A stretch of 64,000 bases of DNA from Pseudovibrio sp000156235. Lineage in GTDB: Bacteria; Pseudomonadota; Alphaproteobacteria; Rhizobiales; Stappiaceae. The notes beneath the pieces are model-generated. The model made no database searches. It saw nothing but the letters and a program-made list of their open reading frames with translations, and was not told the DNA's origin. Of the stretch, positions 8,308 through 16,768 are shown in pieces; within the stretch, counting starts at the first letter, position 1; each line of letters begins with the position of its first letter. The DNA lies in assembly GCF_000156235.1 (NCBI RefSeq), contig NZ_DS996806.1:496001-560000 (forward strand), given 5' to 3'. The position numbers and the translations under genes were made by a program.

Positions 8308-8637
8308 TCAGACTTGCTTGTCCATGATTTCTGCTGGCAGGTGGGCCATCCACTTACGGCGGATTGCTTTTTCCAGGTCAAGGTTGTTGCGGTCCGCGTA
8401 GAGCAGAAGGTGAGCCAGCAGGTCTGCAGCTTCGTCTTCTTTCTGGGCGTGCAACTCTTTTGGGGTTGCAGAACCGGAGCGGCCACGACGGGTTGCCTTC
8501 ATATGGGCGGCCGTCAGCTCTCCGAGCTCTTCCTGAAGTTTGGCAAGATACCAGATCTCATCACGGTTGATGTTGAACCGCTTGGCGTAGATTGCTGAGA
8601 CTGTTTTTACAATGTGCAGAAGTACTTTGAATGTCAT
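8308..8637 (-). CDS. MazG-like nucleotide pyrophosphohydrolase
   Basis: This 109-residue all-alpha protein carries the metal-binding pattern of MazG-like NTP pyrophosphatases: an acidic helix KLQEELGELTAAHMKA (E-E-x-x-E) and a second helix KEDEAADLLAHLLLYAD (E-x-x-D). These enzymes hydrolyse NTPs to NMP and pyrophosphate, often to clean the nucleotide pool. It is convergent with the tautomerase gene (72-bp gap), and the VWA gene reads in the same direction upstream of it. There is no strong ribosome-binding site, so expression may be low or coupled. Confidence 0.82.
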   Translation of the reverse strand: MTFKVLLHIVKTVSAIYAKRFNINRDEIWYLAKLQEELGELTAAHMKATRRGRSGSATPKELHAQKEDEAADLLAHLLLYADRNNLDLEKAIRRKWMAHLPAEIMDKQV

Positions 8638-8713
8638 CGGCTCTGACGGAATGGTTGGGCTCTCTGCGAGTTAGTGCAGCGGAGCTGAAGGATTGTCAGG
8701 AACTTATGTTCAA

Positions 8714-8760
8714 GCGTATCTTTATCCGAAAACCGGTTCCCACTTTTCGGAGATACACGC
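8714..8760. repeat. Palindromic extragenic element, copy 3
   Basis: The ends are GCGTATCT (8714-8721) and AGATACACGC (8751-8760), enclosing CCGAAAACCGGTTCCCAC and TTTTCGG. It is the second module of the interspersed family and abuts the stop codon of the VWA gene at 8760. No clear first module is present here. Confidence 0.75.
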
Positions 8761-9995
8761 TAGAGGAATCTCTGCGTGGCATCATATGTACTATTTATGC
8801 GCTTGTCATTCAGGGCGAGGCAAAGATCTTTGACCGCATCCAGCGAATGGATTGCCCGGAACTCATCGGTATGCGGCAGTATCGCCTGAATTCCGCGGGC
8901 TTTGGCCTCGAACTTATCGTAGCGCAGCAGCGGATTGAGCCAGATGAGCCGTCTGCAAGATCTGTGGAGACGATCCATCTCAACGGACAACTCATCATAC
9001 GCTTCCCGCTCCAGACCATCCGTGATGAGCAGGACGATTGGCCCGCCGTGGCAGACGCGTCTGAGCCAGGCGCGGTTGAAGGTTTGCAGGGAGCTGGCGA
9101 TGCGGGTGCCGCCGGACCAGTCTTCCACCTCATCGGTACAAGCAGCGAGGGCTTCGTCCGGGTCTTTCATGCGCAGGGCGCGGGTGATGTTGGTGAGCCG
9201 TGTGCCAAACAGAAATGTATGGGTTTTGCGCTTTTCTGACAGGGCATGCAGGAAGTGCAGCATGATACGGGAATACTGGCTCATGCTGCCGGAGATATCG
9301 CAGAGGGCAATCACGGGCGGATGGACTTGTGCCGGTGCCTTGTGCTTGAGGTCGATGATGGAACCGCCTGCCTTCAGCGTGGCACGCATGGTTCGCCGCG
9401 CATCTACCTGCTTGCCGATGGTGTGGGAGTGCACCGGCTTGAAGCGGCGGGATCTGACCTGATCGGCTGGCATGGTGAGATGAGCGAGGGATCTGCGGGC
9501 TTCCGCGATTTCCTCAGCTGTCATCTGGGCGAAGTCCTTCTTTTGCAGGACTTCTTTTTCTGAGACGGTGAAGCGGGCGTCGACCTCCACCAGCGGTTTG
9601 GTTTCCTTCGCCTCGCGCTGCTTGTTGGCTTCAAACGCATTGGCAACGCGGGATTGGGCGGCGCGTGGTTTTTCCGGTTCGCGTTGTCCGGCTGGAGCAA
9701 CGGGAGAGAGGAGGGCCAGCATCTTTTCGACGAGGCCTTTGCTTTGCCAGTAAAGGCGGAAGGTTTCGTCAAAGACGGGCTGCTGGTCGCGTTTATGGAC
9801 GAAGACGGAGTGCAGGGTCCAGTAGAGGTCCTGCTTGTTCTCAATGCCATTGATGGTGACCGCGCTTACTGCATCCACCACAGAGGATGGCCCCGCAGGC
9901 AGGCCTGCTTTGCGCAGGGTTCTGGCAAAGTGGACGATGTTTTCCGTGATGCGCCCATGCGGTGGGCGGGGAGAGGGAGCGAAGTCGTCCTGCAT
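8760..9995 (-). CDS. CoxE-like VWA domain protein
   Basis: This 411-residue protein belongs to the CoxE-like VWA family. The N-terminal half is helical. The C-terminal VWA domain (about residues 220-400) begins VIALCDISGSMSQYSR, with a complete MIDAS motif DxSGS plus later T and D residues (GGTRIASSL, LLITDGLE). In carboxydotrophs CoxE works with the MoxR-type ATPase CoxD to mature the CO dehydrogenase active site. Similar pairs remodel other metalloenzymes or envelope complexes. The MoxR partner lies 9 bp upstream in the same operon. No molybdenum hydroxylase genes are nearby, so the client is unknown. Confidence 0.88.
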   Translation of the reverse strand: MQDDFAPSPRPPHGRITENIVHFARTLRKAGLPAGPSSVVDAVSAVTINGIENKQDLYWTLHSVFVHKRDQQPVFDETFRLYWQSKGLVEKMLALLSPVAPAGQREPEKPRAAQSRVANAFEANKQREAKETKPLVEVDARFTVSEKEVLQKKDFAQMTAEEIAEARRSLAHLTMPADQVRSRRFKPVHSHTIGKQVDARRTMRATLKAGGSIIDLKHKAPAQVHPPVIALCDISGSMSQYSRIMLHFLHALSEKRKTHTFLFGTRLTNITRALRMKDPDEALAACTDEVEDWSGGTRIASSLQTFNRAWLRRVCHGGPIVLLITDGLEREAYDELSVEMDRLHRSCRRLIWLNPLLRYDKFEAKARGIQAILPHTDEFRAIHSLDAVKDLCLALNDKRINSTYDATQRFL

Positions 9996-10004
9996 CAGGT
10001 GAGG

Positions 10005-10964
10005 CTACACGGTTGGGGCAGGCATGCTGCCAGCGATGGTGGCCTGTGAGTTGGCTTCCATGCGGATCTCATCAAGGATTGCGCGGGTTCTGGAGCCTTT
10101 GATGCGGTCGATATCTTCCTGATACTTGAGCAGCACGCCCAAGGTGTCTGAGACCATCTCCGGATCCAGTGCAACTTCTTGTAGCTCAGTGAGGGCTGTG
10201 GCCCAGTCCAGCGTTTCAGCAACGCCGGGTTTTTTGAAGAGGGCCTCATCTTCGCGCAGCTTTTGTACGAAGGCGACGACTTGTGCTGAAAGCGTGGCTG
10301 CTGCTGTTGGCAGTTTGGTCTGCACAATCTGAAGCTCGCGCTCGGCGGTTGGGTAGTCCACCCAATGATAGAGGCAGCGGCGTTTCAGGGCGTCGTGGAT
10401 TTCGCGGGTGCGGTTGGTGGTGATGATGGTGATCGGCGGTTCTTCGGATTTGATAGTTCCGAGTTCCGGGATGGTCACCTGGCTGTCTGCCAACACTTCC
10501 AACAGGAATGCCTCGAAAGCTTCATCGGTGCGGTCCAGTTCGTCGATCAGGAAGATTGGTGCGCCAAGTTCCGTGGTTTCCAGCGCCTGAAGCACAGGGC
10601 GCTTGATGAGGAAGCGAGGGCTGTAAAGTGCAGTGTTGAGGTTCTCGCGGTCCACACTGCCAGCCGCTTCCGCCATGCGGATTTCAACCATCTGCGCGGC
10701 GTAGTTCCACTCGTAGACGGCGGAGGAGATGTCCAATCCTTCGTAACATTGCAAGCGGACGAGGGGGCGGTTGAGGGTGGCTGCGAGGACTTTGGCGATC
10801 TCGGTTTTACCGACGCCTGCTTCACCTTCCAGAAACAGCGGGCGTTGCATGCGTAAAGACAGGTGCAGCACGGTTGCGAGCGCACGATCTGCCAGATACC
10901 CGCCCGAACTTAAGAGCGTGAGGGTTTCCTCAATGGAGTTTGGTAGATCAACCTTGCCGCTCAT
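10005..10964 (-). CDS. MoxR-family AAA+ ATPase (CoxD-like)
   Basis: This 319-residue AAA+ protein has Walker A (GEAGVGKTE, about residue 45), Walker B (IFLIDELDRTDEAF) with the MoxR-type ELDR, sensor 1 (TTNRTREI) and an arginine finger region (ALKRRCLYHW). The architecture is that of MoxR chaperone ATPases such as CoxD. It forms an operon with the downstream CoxE-like VWA gene. Together they probably use ATP to remodel or insert a cofactor into a client protein. The client gene is not adjacent. Confidence 0.92.
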   Translation of the reverse strand: MSGKVDLPNSIEETLTLLSSGGYLADRALATVLHLSLRMQRPLFLEGEAGVGKTEIAKVLAATLNRPLVRLQCYEGLDISSAVYEWNYAAQMVEIRMAEAAGSVDRENLNTALYSPRFLIKRPVLQALETTELGAPIFLIDELDRTDEAFEAFLLEVLADSQVTIPELGTIKSEEPPITIITTNRTREIHDALKRRCLYHWVDYPTAERELQIVQTKLPTAAATLSAQVVAFVQKLREDEALFKKPGVAETLDWATALTELQEVALDPEMVSDTLGVLLKYQEDIDRIKGSRTRAILDEIRMEANSQATIAGSMPAPTV

Positions 10965-11085
10965 AGATAATCCGCTCCCGCCCTGTCTTATGTTTCGCCG
11001 CGCTTTGATTTGCGCACCCCGATCATAATAGGGAGAAAAACGTATATTGAAAGCGGATTGTTGCCAGATGAACGGCCTGCGTGTT

Positions 11086-11889
11086 CTAGCGGTTTGTGAG
11101 GCCTAGGCCCTTGCCATCGCGCATCACAGTTGTGGCTTGGGCAGTGAAGGCGCCGCCAGCTTCTTCGTGCAAGGTGAAGCCTGGCAGGATCTGCAACGGA
11201 GCCCGACTGGCAGCCACAGCGCGCACAATGATGCGGGTGGCTGGAGCGTCTGCTGTTGGGCGGATCGGGATAATGTCGATCGCGCCGAAGCGGCGTTGCA
11301 TTGGGCCAAGAAGGTCCTGCAGTCCGTCTGCTCTGAAGATGATGGAGAGCGTGCCGCCATCCTTCAGCAGGTCTTTGGCGGTTTTGATCCACGGCTCGAT
11401 ACCGCGCTCATCCAGAGCATGCGCCGGTGCGCGGTCTGACTGAGGCGTGACGCGGAAGCGGGTGCTGTCGTAGTAGGGCGGGTTCATGATCACATGATCT
11501 GCGATGGATGAGCCCAGTCCGCTTTGGTGGCGAATGCTGCCCTTGGCGGTGAGGTTGGCTTCCAGAATAGACACGCGATCTGCGAAACTGGCGTTTTCCG
11601 GCAGGGACAGACCTTTGCGGGCCAGCGCTGCAGTCACAGGGTCGACCTCTACACCCACGGCTTTGATTGCAGGCAGACGATGAGCGGCGCAGAATGCTGC
11701 GGTGCCGACGCCGGTGCCCAGATCATAAAGTGTTCCCGCTGTGCTTTCCGGTAGGGAGGCAGCCAGATACACTGCATCCAGCCCGGCGCGATGGCGGCCT
11801 TTGGCTGGCTGTTCCACCATAACTTTCCCACCAAGGAACTTGTCCTTCGTGGTTGGCTGTGGTGCTTCAGGTGTTTCTGGGTTGGTCAT
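11086..11889 (-). CDS. TrmN6-like tRNA1(Val) adenine-N6 methyltransferase
   Basis: This 267-residue SAM-dependent methyltransferase has motif I LYDLGTGVGTAAF (about residue 57), an acidic VGVEVDP for SAM ribose binding, and the NPPYYD catalytic motif (about 135) of N6-adenine methyltransferases. The family modifies A37 of tRNA1(Val). The N-terminus DKFLGGKVMVEQPAKGRHRAG matches the alphaproteobacterial members, which are commonly encoded next to DUF2007 and the polyprenyl synthase gene, as here. The start codon is well placed but the ribosome-binding site is weak. Confidence 0.88.
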   Translation of the reverse strand: MTNPETPEAPQPTTKDKFLGGKVMVEQPAKGRHRAGLDAVYLAASLPESTAGTLYDLGTGVGTAAFCAAHRLPAIKAVGVEVDPVTAALARKGLSLPENASFADRVSILEANLTAKGSIRHQSGLGSSIADHVIMNPPYYDSTRFRVTPQSDRAPAHALDERGIEPWIKTAKDLLKDGGTLSIIFRADGLQDLLGPMQRRFGAIDIIPIRPTADAPATRIIVRAVAASRAPLQILPGFTLHEEAGGAFTAQATTVMRDGKGLGLTNR

Positions 11890-11978
11890 GGCGGTGCCGG
11901 ATCAAATAAATGCAATAAGGCACTGATACAGGCTGCCGATTTTCATGCAATCCCTATTGTTTATCTAACGAGAAGTTT

Positions 11979-12203
11979 TCACGCGTCTTTTAGGTAGTGC
12001 TCGAGACCTGCATCGCGCATAAGTTGACAGGCTTCGTCTAATCGATCGGCCTCAACCATGATCCGGCGCGGAAGAAAGCCAAGTGAGCCATCCAGAATGC
12101 TCATGTTGGTGTCGGCGACGAAGTAGATGATTTCTGCTTCTCCCAGCAGGGCTTCAAGATGAGAGATGAGGACCGGGTCTGTTGTTCTGATGAGTTCTTC
12201 CAC
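11979..12203 (-). CDS. DUF2007 protein
   Basis: This 74-residue protein starts at GTG, 9 bp after AAGAGGAC. It matches DUF2007, described as a putative signal-transducing protein: the N-terminal strand and helix (ELIRTTDPVLISHLEALLGE), a central FVADTNMSIL and a C-terminal RRIMVEADRLDEACQLMRD. Its biochemical role is not established. It sits between the TrmN6-like gene, with which it is probably co-transcribed, and the divergent ispB. Confidence 0.85.
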   Translation of the reverse strand: MEELIRTTDPVLISHLEALLGEAEIIYFVADTNMSILDGSLGFLPRRIMVEADRLDEACQLMRDAGLEHYLKDA

Positions 12204-12398
12204 GATGGTGTCCTCTTAATGGGAGTTGCCTGTTACGCCAGAAATTATGCAGGTTAGGGTTGGTATTGTGAAAAAAACTAATTGTGATTGGTAAATTATC
12301 CATTGGACACTACTTTATTGGCAGCAAATTCTTACTAAAGCTTGCCCGAGCCTAACTACCAACCTATTGTCCCGTTGGAATCAAAATAGAGGTATCCC

Positions 12399-13412
12399 GT
12401 GGGCGTTGTTGGTCTTCAATCACAGACAGCCAAACCAGCTGGAATTCAAGGGCTAGTCGAGCTCGTTTCTGGTGACATGGAGAAGGTGAACGAGCTGATC
12501 CTCTCCAAAGCCGGTTCTAATGTTGAGCTGATCCCGGAAATTGCGCGTCATCTGATCGATTCAGGTGGGAAGCGTTTGCGTCCTATGCTGACACTGGCAT
12601 TTGCCCAGATGTTTGGTTACGAGGGCGAGGGGCATGTCATTCTCGCTGCATCTGTTGAGTTTATGCACACTGCAACTCTACTGCATGATGATGTGGTGGA
12701 TGAAAGCGATATGCGCCGTGGCAAACTGGCAGCCCGCAAGCTGTGGGGCAACCAGGCCAGCGTGCTGGTTGGTGACTATCTGCTGGGGCAGGCTTTCAAG
12801 ATGATGGTTGATGTGCGCTCTCTGGAAGCGCTGCGCATCCTCTCTGAAGCCTCTGCGATCATTGCTGAAGGTGAAGTTCTGCAGCTGGGTGCAGCTCAGG
12901 ATACGACCACGACCTACGACATGTACCTGCGGGTGATCGAAGCAAAGACTGCTGCGCTGTTTGCAGCGGCTTGTGAAGTGAGCCCTGAGATTGCGGACAA
13001 AGGCGACGAGATGCGTGCAGCTGCGCGCAAGTTCGGCCTTGAGCTTGGCTATGCCTTCCAGCTGGTTGATGACGCGCTGGATTATGGCGGAGCAACCGTT
13101 GATCTTGGTAAGGACGTTGGCGACGACTTCCACGAAGGTAAGATCACTCTTCCTGTGATCTACGCCATGGAGCGTGGCAGCGATGAGGACAAGGCATTCT
13201 GGAAGCGCTGTCTGGAAGACGGCGATATCAAAGACGGCGATCTGGACCACGCGATCAAGCTGCTGAATGACACTGGTGCTCTTGCTGACACCGTTCAACG
13301 CGCCCGCGACTACGGCGCATCAGCCATTGATGCTCTCTCTGTCTTCCCGGACGGCCCAGCCAAACAGGCCCTCAAAGAAGCGGTAGACTTCTGCATTGCT
13401 CGCGTGAGCTAA
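12399..13412 (+). CDS. ispB: Polyprenyl (octaprenyl-type) diphosphate synthase
   Basis: This 337-residue trans-prenyltransferase has both aspartate-rich motifs: first, LLHDDVVDESD (about residue 92), and second, LVDDALDYGG (about 220). The GKRLRPMLTL and YLLGQAF segments are also typical. It makes the long isoprenoid tail of ubiquinone from IPP. The start is GTG with GAGG upstream. It is divergent from DUF2007. An intrinsic terminator follows. Chain length (octa-, nona- or decaprenyl) cannot be decided here; many alphaproteobacteria make Q-10. Confidence 0.92.
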   Translation: MGVVGLQSQTAKPAGIQGLVELVSGDMEKVNELILSKAGSNVELIPEIARHLIDSGGKRLRPMLTLAFAQMFGYEGEGHVILAASVEFMHTATLLHDDVVDESDMRRGKLAARKLWGNQASVLVGDYLLGQAFKMMVDVRSLEALRILSEASAIIAEGEVLQLGAAQDTTTTYDMYLRVIEAKTAALFAAACEVSPEIADKGDEMRAAARKFGLELGYAFQLVDDALDYGGATVDLGKDVGDDFHEGKITLPVIYAMERGSDEDKAFWKRCLEDGDIKDGDLDHAIKLLNDTGALADTVQRARDYGASAIDALSVFPDGPAKQALKEAVDFCIARVS

Positions 13413-13435
13413 GCAGAGAGAAGTTTTAAGAACTT

Positions 13436-13472
13436 AAAAAGCGCCGCGGCAGAAATGCCCGGCGCTTTTTTG
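13436..13472 (+). terminator. Intrinsic terminator after ispB
   Basis: AAAAAGCGCCG and the matching GGCGCTTTTTT flank a short loop and are followed by a T-run. There is one small internal mismatch. Confidence 0.85.
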
Positions 13473-13570
13473 TTGAGTGAGGAGGAAAGCTTCTTTTCTG
13501 AGTTCATGAGAAGTTGGCACTGCTGCCTGCTTCAATTAACGATGCAGCAGTGCATTGAAAAAAAACTAAA

Positions 13571-13891
13571 TCACGCCGATTGTAGCTTGTAGGCGTAATA
13601 GTCTCGGTAGTTTTTGTTGTAGTCTTCTTGCTCAATCGGCAAATCGAGTGTTGCCCGCAATCTGTTGGCGATATGTTGTTTCGACCAGGTAATAGCCGCG
13701 AGCTCGGAACCGTCTTCTGCTTCCAGTTCTGATATGATCTGGAGGACTTTGGTGCTCAGGTCATCCCCTTCGTTGCTTGCGCTCCAGGCATTGCTTGCAA
13801 CGACAGATGCTCCTGTGGCGACAGCCATTGTAGAGCCGGCTGTTAAAAGTGCACGTCGATTTATATGCGTGTCTTCACCTTTGCGATCCAT
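13571..13891 (-). CDS. Small protein with Tat-like signal, unknown function
   Basis: This 106-residue protein has an N-terminal twin-arginine-like motif (INRRALLTAGS) and a hydrophobic Ala/Val stretch ending near ASNAWSA, so it is likely exported by the Tat pathway. The mature part (about 67 residues) is helical and acidic, with ISELEAEDGSELAAITWSKQ and a tyrosine-rich tail (YNKNYRDYYAYKLQSA). I recognise no family with certainty. It may be a small subunit or maturation partner of a Tat-exported enzyme, but no such enzyme is adjacent. It lies downstream of the catalase gene on the same strand. Confidence 0.68.
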   Translation of the reverse strand: MDRKGEDTHINRRALLTAGSTMAVATGASVVASNAWSASNEGDDLSTKVLQIISELEAEDGSELAAITWSKQHIANRLRATLDLPIEQEDYNKNYRDYYAYKLQSA

Positions 13892-13927
13892 TGAATTTTT
13901 TCCTTAGGATATAGTTCGGCAATTGTT

Positions 13928-13979
13928 AGATCAGGGGCTTTTTCTGATGGGTTGTCGGCTTCTGCCGCGCCCCTGATCT
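13928..13979. promoter_or_regulatory. Long-armed inverted repeat between catalase and the Tat-signal gene
   Basis: AGATCAGGGGC (13928-13938) and GCCCCTGATCT (13969-13979) are perfectly complementary over 11 bp with a 30-base loop. No T-run follows on the minus strand, so it is not a standard terminator. It could stabilise the catalase 3' end or separate expression of the two genes. Confidence 0.5.
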
Positions 13980-13996
13980 GTGGCTATCAATGCAAC

Positions 13997-15457
13997 TTAG
14001 ATGTCGCTCACATCTGCAATGTTGATGTTGAGTGCTTCTGCAACACCGGTTCCATAAGCAGGGTCAGCCCGGTAACAGTTGCGGACATGGCGGTGCTGGA
14101 TTTCGATGCGTGCAGGGCCGATTGAACGGGCTGTGTTTGCAAACAGAGCTTCTTTCTGCTCAGTATTCATTGAGCGGAAAAGTGCACCGGGCTGAGAGTA
14201 ATAATCTTCATCCTCTCTATGATCCCAATGACCAGCAGCTCCCTCAATGGAAAGTGGTGGTTCAGAGAAATCTGGTTGCTGTTGCCACTCCCCAAACATG
14301 TTTGGTTCATATCCAATACGTGACCCGTTGTTGCCATCAACCCGCATGGCTCCATCACGGTGGTAGGAATGGAATGGGCAGCGCGGTGCATTCACCGGGA
14401 TTTGTGAGTGATTAACCCCAAGACGATACCGCGCAGCATCACCATAAGAGAACAGGCGGCCCTGAAGCATTTTATCAGGAGAGAAGCTGATGCCAGGTAC
14501 GACCGTTGAAGGGGCAAATGAAGCTTGCTCAACCTCAGCATAGTAGTTCTCTGGGTTCCGGTTCAGCTCAAGCACACCAACTTCGATCAACGGATAATCT
14601 GACTTAGGCCATACCTTTGTGAGATCAAACGGGTTGATGTGATAATTGCCGGCCTCTTTTTCTGGCATGATTTGGACAGAGAGTTTCCATTTCGGAAAAT
14701 CACCATTCTCGATGCTGTCATAAAGATCTCGCTGGTGACTTTCACGGTCATGGGCAACGATCTGAGCGGCCTCTTCATCTGTCAGGTTTTTGATACCTTG
14801 TTGGGTTTCAAAGTGGAATTTAACCCAATACCGTTCGTTGTCTGCATTGATGAAACTGTAAGTGTGGCTGCCAAAACCATGCATATGGCGGTAAGTTGCG
14901 GGAATACCGCGATCTGACATGACGATCGTCACCTGATGCAGAGCTTCCGGCAAGTTCGTCCAGAAGTCCCAGTTGTTATCCGCGCTGCGCATGTTGGTGC
15001 GCGGATCACGCTTCACAGCATGGTTCAGATCCGGAAATTTGAGTGGATCGCGGAGAAAGAAGACTGGCGTGTTGTTGCCCACCAGATCCCAGTTGCCTTG
15101 CTCAGTGTAAAACTTGATAGCGAAGCCGCGAATGTCACGCTCTGCGTCCGCTGCGCCACGTTCGCCAGCGACAGTTGAGAACCGCATGAACAAGTCGGAC
15201 TTCTTGCCAACTTCTGAGAAGATCTTCGCTCGGGTGAACTTCGTGATGTCATGGGTTGTTGTGAACGTTCCATAAGCTCCTGACCCTTTGGCATGCATTC
15301 TGCGCTCAGGGATAACCTCACGATCAAAGTGGGCCATTTTTTCGAGGAACCAAACATCCTGCAGCAGAGCAGGGCCACGAGGCCCGGCAGTTTGAATGTT
15401 CTGATTGTCTGGAACGGGGGAACCAAAGGCGGTGGTCAATTGGGGCTTATCAGTCAT
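13997..15457 (-). CDS. katA: Monofunctional heme catalase
   Basis: This 486-residue protein has the length of small-subunit (clade 3) catalases. The distal histidine lies in RRMHAKGSGAYGTF (about residue 54), the catalytic asparagine region in GNNTPVFFLRDPLKFPD, and the proximal heme tyrosine in RLFSYGDAARYRLG (about 337). It breaks hydrogen peroxide into water and oxygen in the cytoplasm. GGAGAG precedes the start. The 400-bp upstream region is free for regulation, but I cannot assign an OxyR site. The symbol katA follows common use for this clade. Confidence 0.95.
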   Translation of the reverse strand: MTDKPQLTTAFGSPVPDNQNIQTAGPRGPALLQDVWFLEKMAHFDREVIPERRMHAKGSGAYGTFTTTHDITKFTRAKIFSEVGKKSDLFMRFSTVAGERGAADAERDIRGFAIKFYTEQGNWDLVGNNTPVFFLRDPLKFPDLNHAVKRDPRTNMRSADNNWDFWTNLPEALHQVTIVMSDRGIPATYRHMHGFGSHTYSFINADNERYWVKFHFETQQGIKNLTDEEAAQIVAHDRESHQRDLYDSIENGDFPKWKLSVQIMPEKEAGNYHINPFDLTKVWPKSDYPLIEVGVLELNRNPENYYAEVEQASFAPSTVVPGISFSPDKMLQGRLFSYGDAARYRLGVNHSQIPVNAPRCPFHSYHRDGAMRVDGNNGSRIGYEPNMFGEWQQQPDFSEPPLSIEGAAGHWDHREDEDYYSQPGALFRSMNTEQKEALFANTARSIGPARIEIQHRHVRNCYRADPAYGTGVAEALNINIADVSDI

Positions 15458-15864
15458 TTTCTCTCCGCGTCTTGTTATTCCAGAAGGATGATTTCGGAGG
15501 GGAGAAAAACAAAATCAGATAAACTTATTGAGCCATAATTAGTCTTGATAATGCCACCTTAACGCGTGGAAAAGACAGGGTTTGCCTGGGTTTTATCTGC
15601 TTGAAAGTCAGCGATCATTGTGGAGGTTACCTGAGGACAATTGCGGATTGCATGTGAACTGCGAGGTAGACCAGGCCAAGGTCACATATGTTCTACTCAT
15701 AAATTATCGAATGAATCAGTGAAGAGATAGGCGAGTTTGCTTTGGAGTAAAAGATGGGAGGTGAGCCCCCATCCCGGAAGCGCTTGGCTGCATCAACGGC
15801 TTTTCAAAGTAGACACCGATGGCAATGCGTGGATGTGCGTTGGTTAGATGGTTGCCGGGGCAAC
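15458..15864. other. Intergenic region upstream of catalase
   Basis: This 407-bp stretch lies between the ispE stop and the catalase start. It should hold the catalase promoter on the minus strand and any ispE terminator. I see AT-rich sequence near 15510-15560 but no clear consensus promoter, terminator hairpin or gene. Confidence 0.4.
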
Positions 15865-16746
15865 CTACACCTCTGCCGCTCTGATCCACCAGTCGCTGTG
15901 GAGGTCCTGCAAGTGTGTGGCGATGGACTGGGCGTCCTCCAGGGTTTCGCAAAGGGCGAAGCAAGTGGCGCCGGAGCCGGACATGCGGGCGAGGAGGGTG
16001 TCTGGCTGAGAGGCCAGAAGGTCGAGCACCTCTGAGATTTCGGCAGCCTGTGAAATCGCTGGCTTTTGCAGATCGTTGCGGCAGGATTTGAGCCAGTTGG
16101 CGAGGGCCTTCATGCTCTCAAACTCTTCCGGCATTTCTGGCAGGGGTGCGTTGTCTTTCTTTTCAAGCGCACGGAAGATGGTCGGGGTGGAAATCTCGAT
16201 CATCGGATTGACCAGCACGATGGCTCCTGATGGAAAGTCAGCAACTGGTTCAATGATTTCGCCAATGCCGCGGATGCGGGCAGGTTTTTCTTCCAGACAC
16301 ATAGGTACATCAGCGCCCAGGCTGAGAGAGAGTCTGGCTAGATCTGCCGGTGCCGGAGAGGTGCCCCAGAGTTTAGCGAGGGCGCGCAGGGTTGCGGCTG
16401 CATCGGCTGAGCCTCCGCCAATGCCTGCTGCGACGGGAAGGGATTTTTCCAGTTCAATGCGGGTGCCGGATGCGTTTGGAACGTGCTCTGCCAGCATCTG
16501 TGCTGCTTTGTAGACCAGATTGTCGGAAGGATCGCCCTGTATCTTTTCTGCAAAATCACCGGTGATCTGCAGTGACAAGTCCGGGGCAGCTTCCACGGCG
16601 ATGCGGTCGCCCACCTTTGGAAAGACGACCAGACTGTCGAGCAGGTGATAGCCGTCTTCGCGCTGACCGGTGATGTGGAGGGCAAGGTTCACCTTGGCAC
16701 GGGCTAACTCCTCAACCCGTGCTGCCTTTGTGTCTTCCAAAGTCAT
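15865..16746 (-). CDS. ispE: 4-diphosphocytidyl-2-C-methyl-D-erythritol kinase
   Basis: This 293-residue GHMP kinase phosphorylates CDP-methylerythritol in the non-mevalonate isoprenoid pathway. Visible motifs are the N-terminal ARAKVNLALHITGQREDGYH, the ATP-binding GIGGGSADAAATLRAL (about residue 100), LGADVPMCL and the C-terminal MSGSGATCFAL. It is 22 bp downstream of the TPR gene on the same strand, an arrangement common in Hyphomicrobiales. With ispB nearby, this part of the chromosome carries two isoprenoid genes. Confidence 0.94.
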   Translation of the reverse strand: MTLEDTKAARVEELARAKVNLALHITGQREDGYHLLDSLVVFPKVGDRIAVEAAPDLSLQITGDFAEKIQGDPSDNLVYKAAQMLAEHVPNASGTRIELEKSLPVAAGIGGGSADAAATLRALAKLWGTSPAPADLARLSLSLGADVPMCLEEKPARIRGIGEIIEPVADFPSGAIVLVNPMIEISTPTIFRALEKKDNAPLPEMPEEFESMKALANWLKSCRNDLQKPAISQAAEISEVLDLLASQPDTLLARMSGSGATCFALCETLEDAQSIATHLQDLHSDWWIRAAEV

Positions 16747-16768
16747 AGCAATATGATCGCTTTATGAA

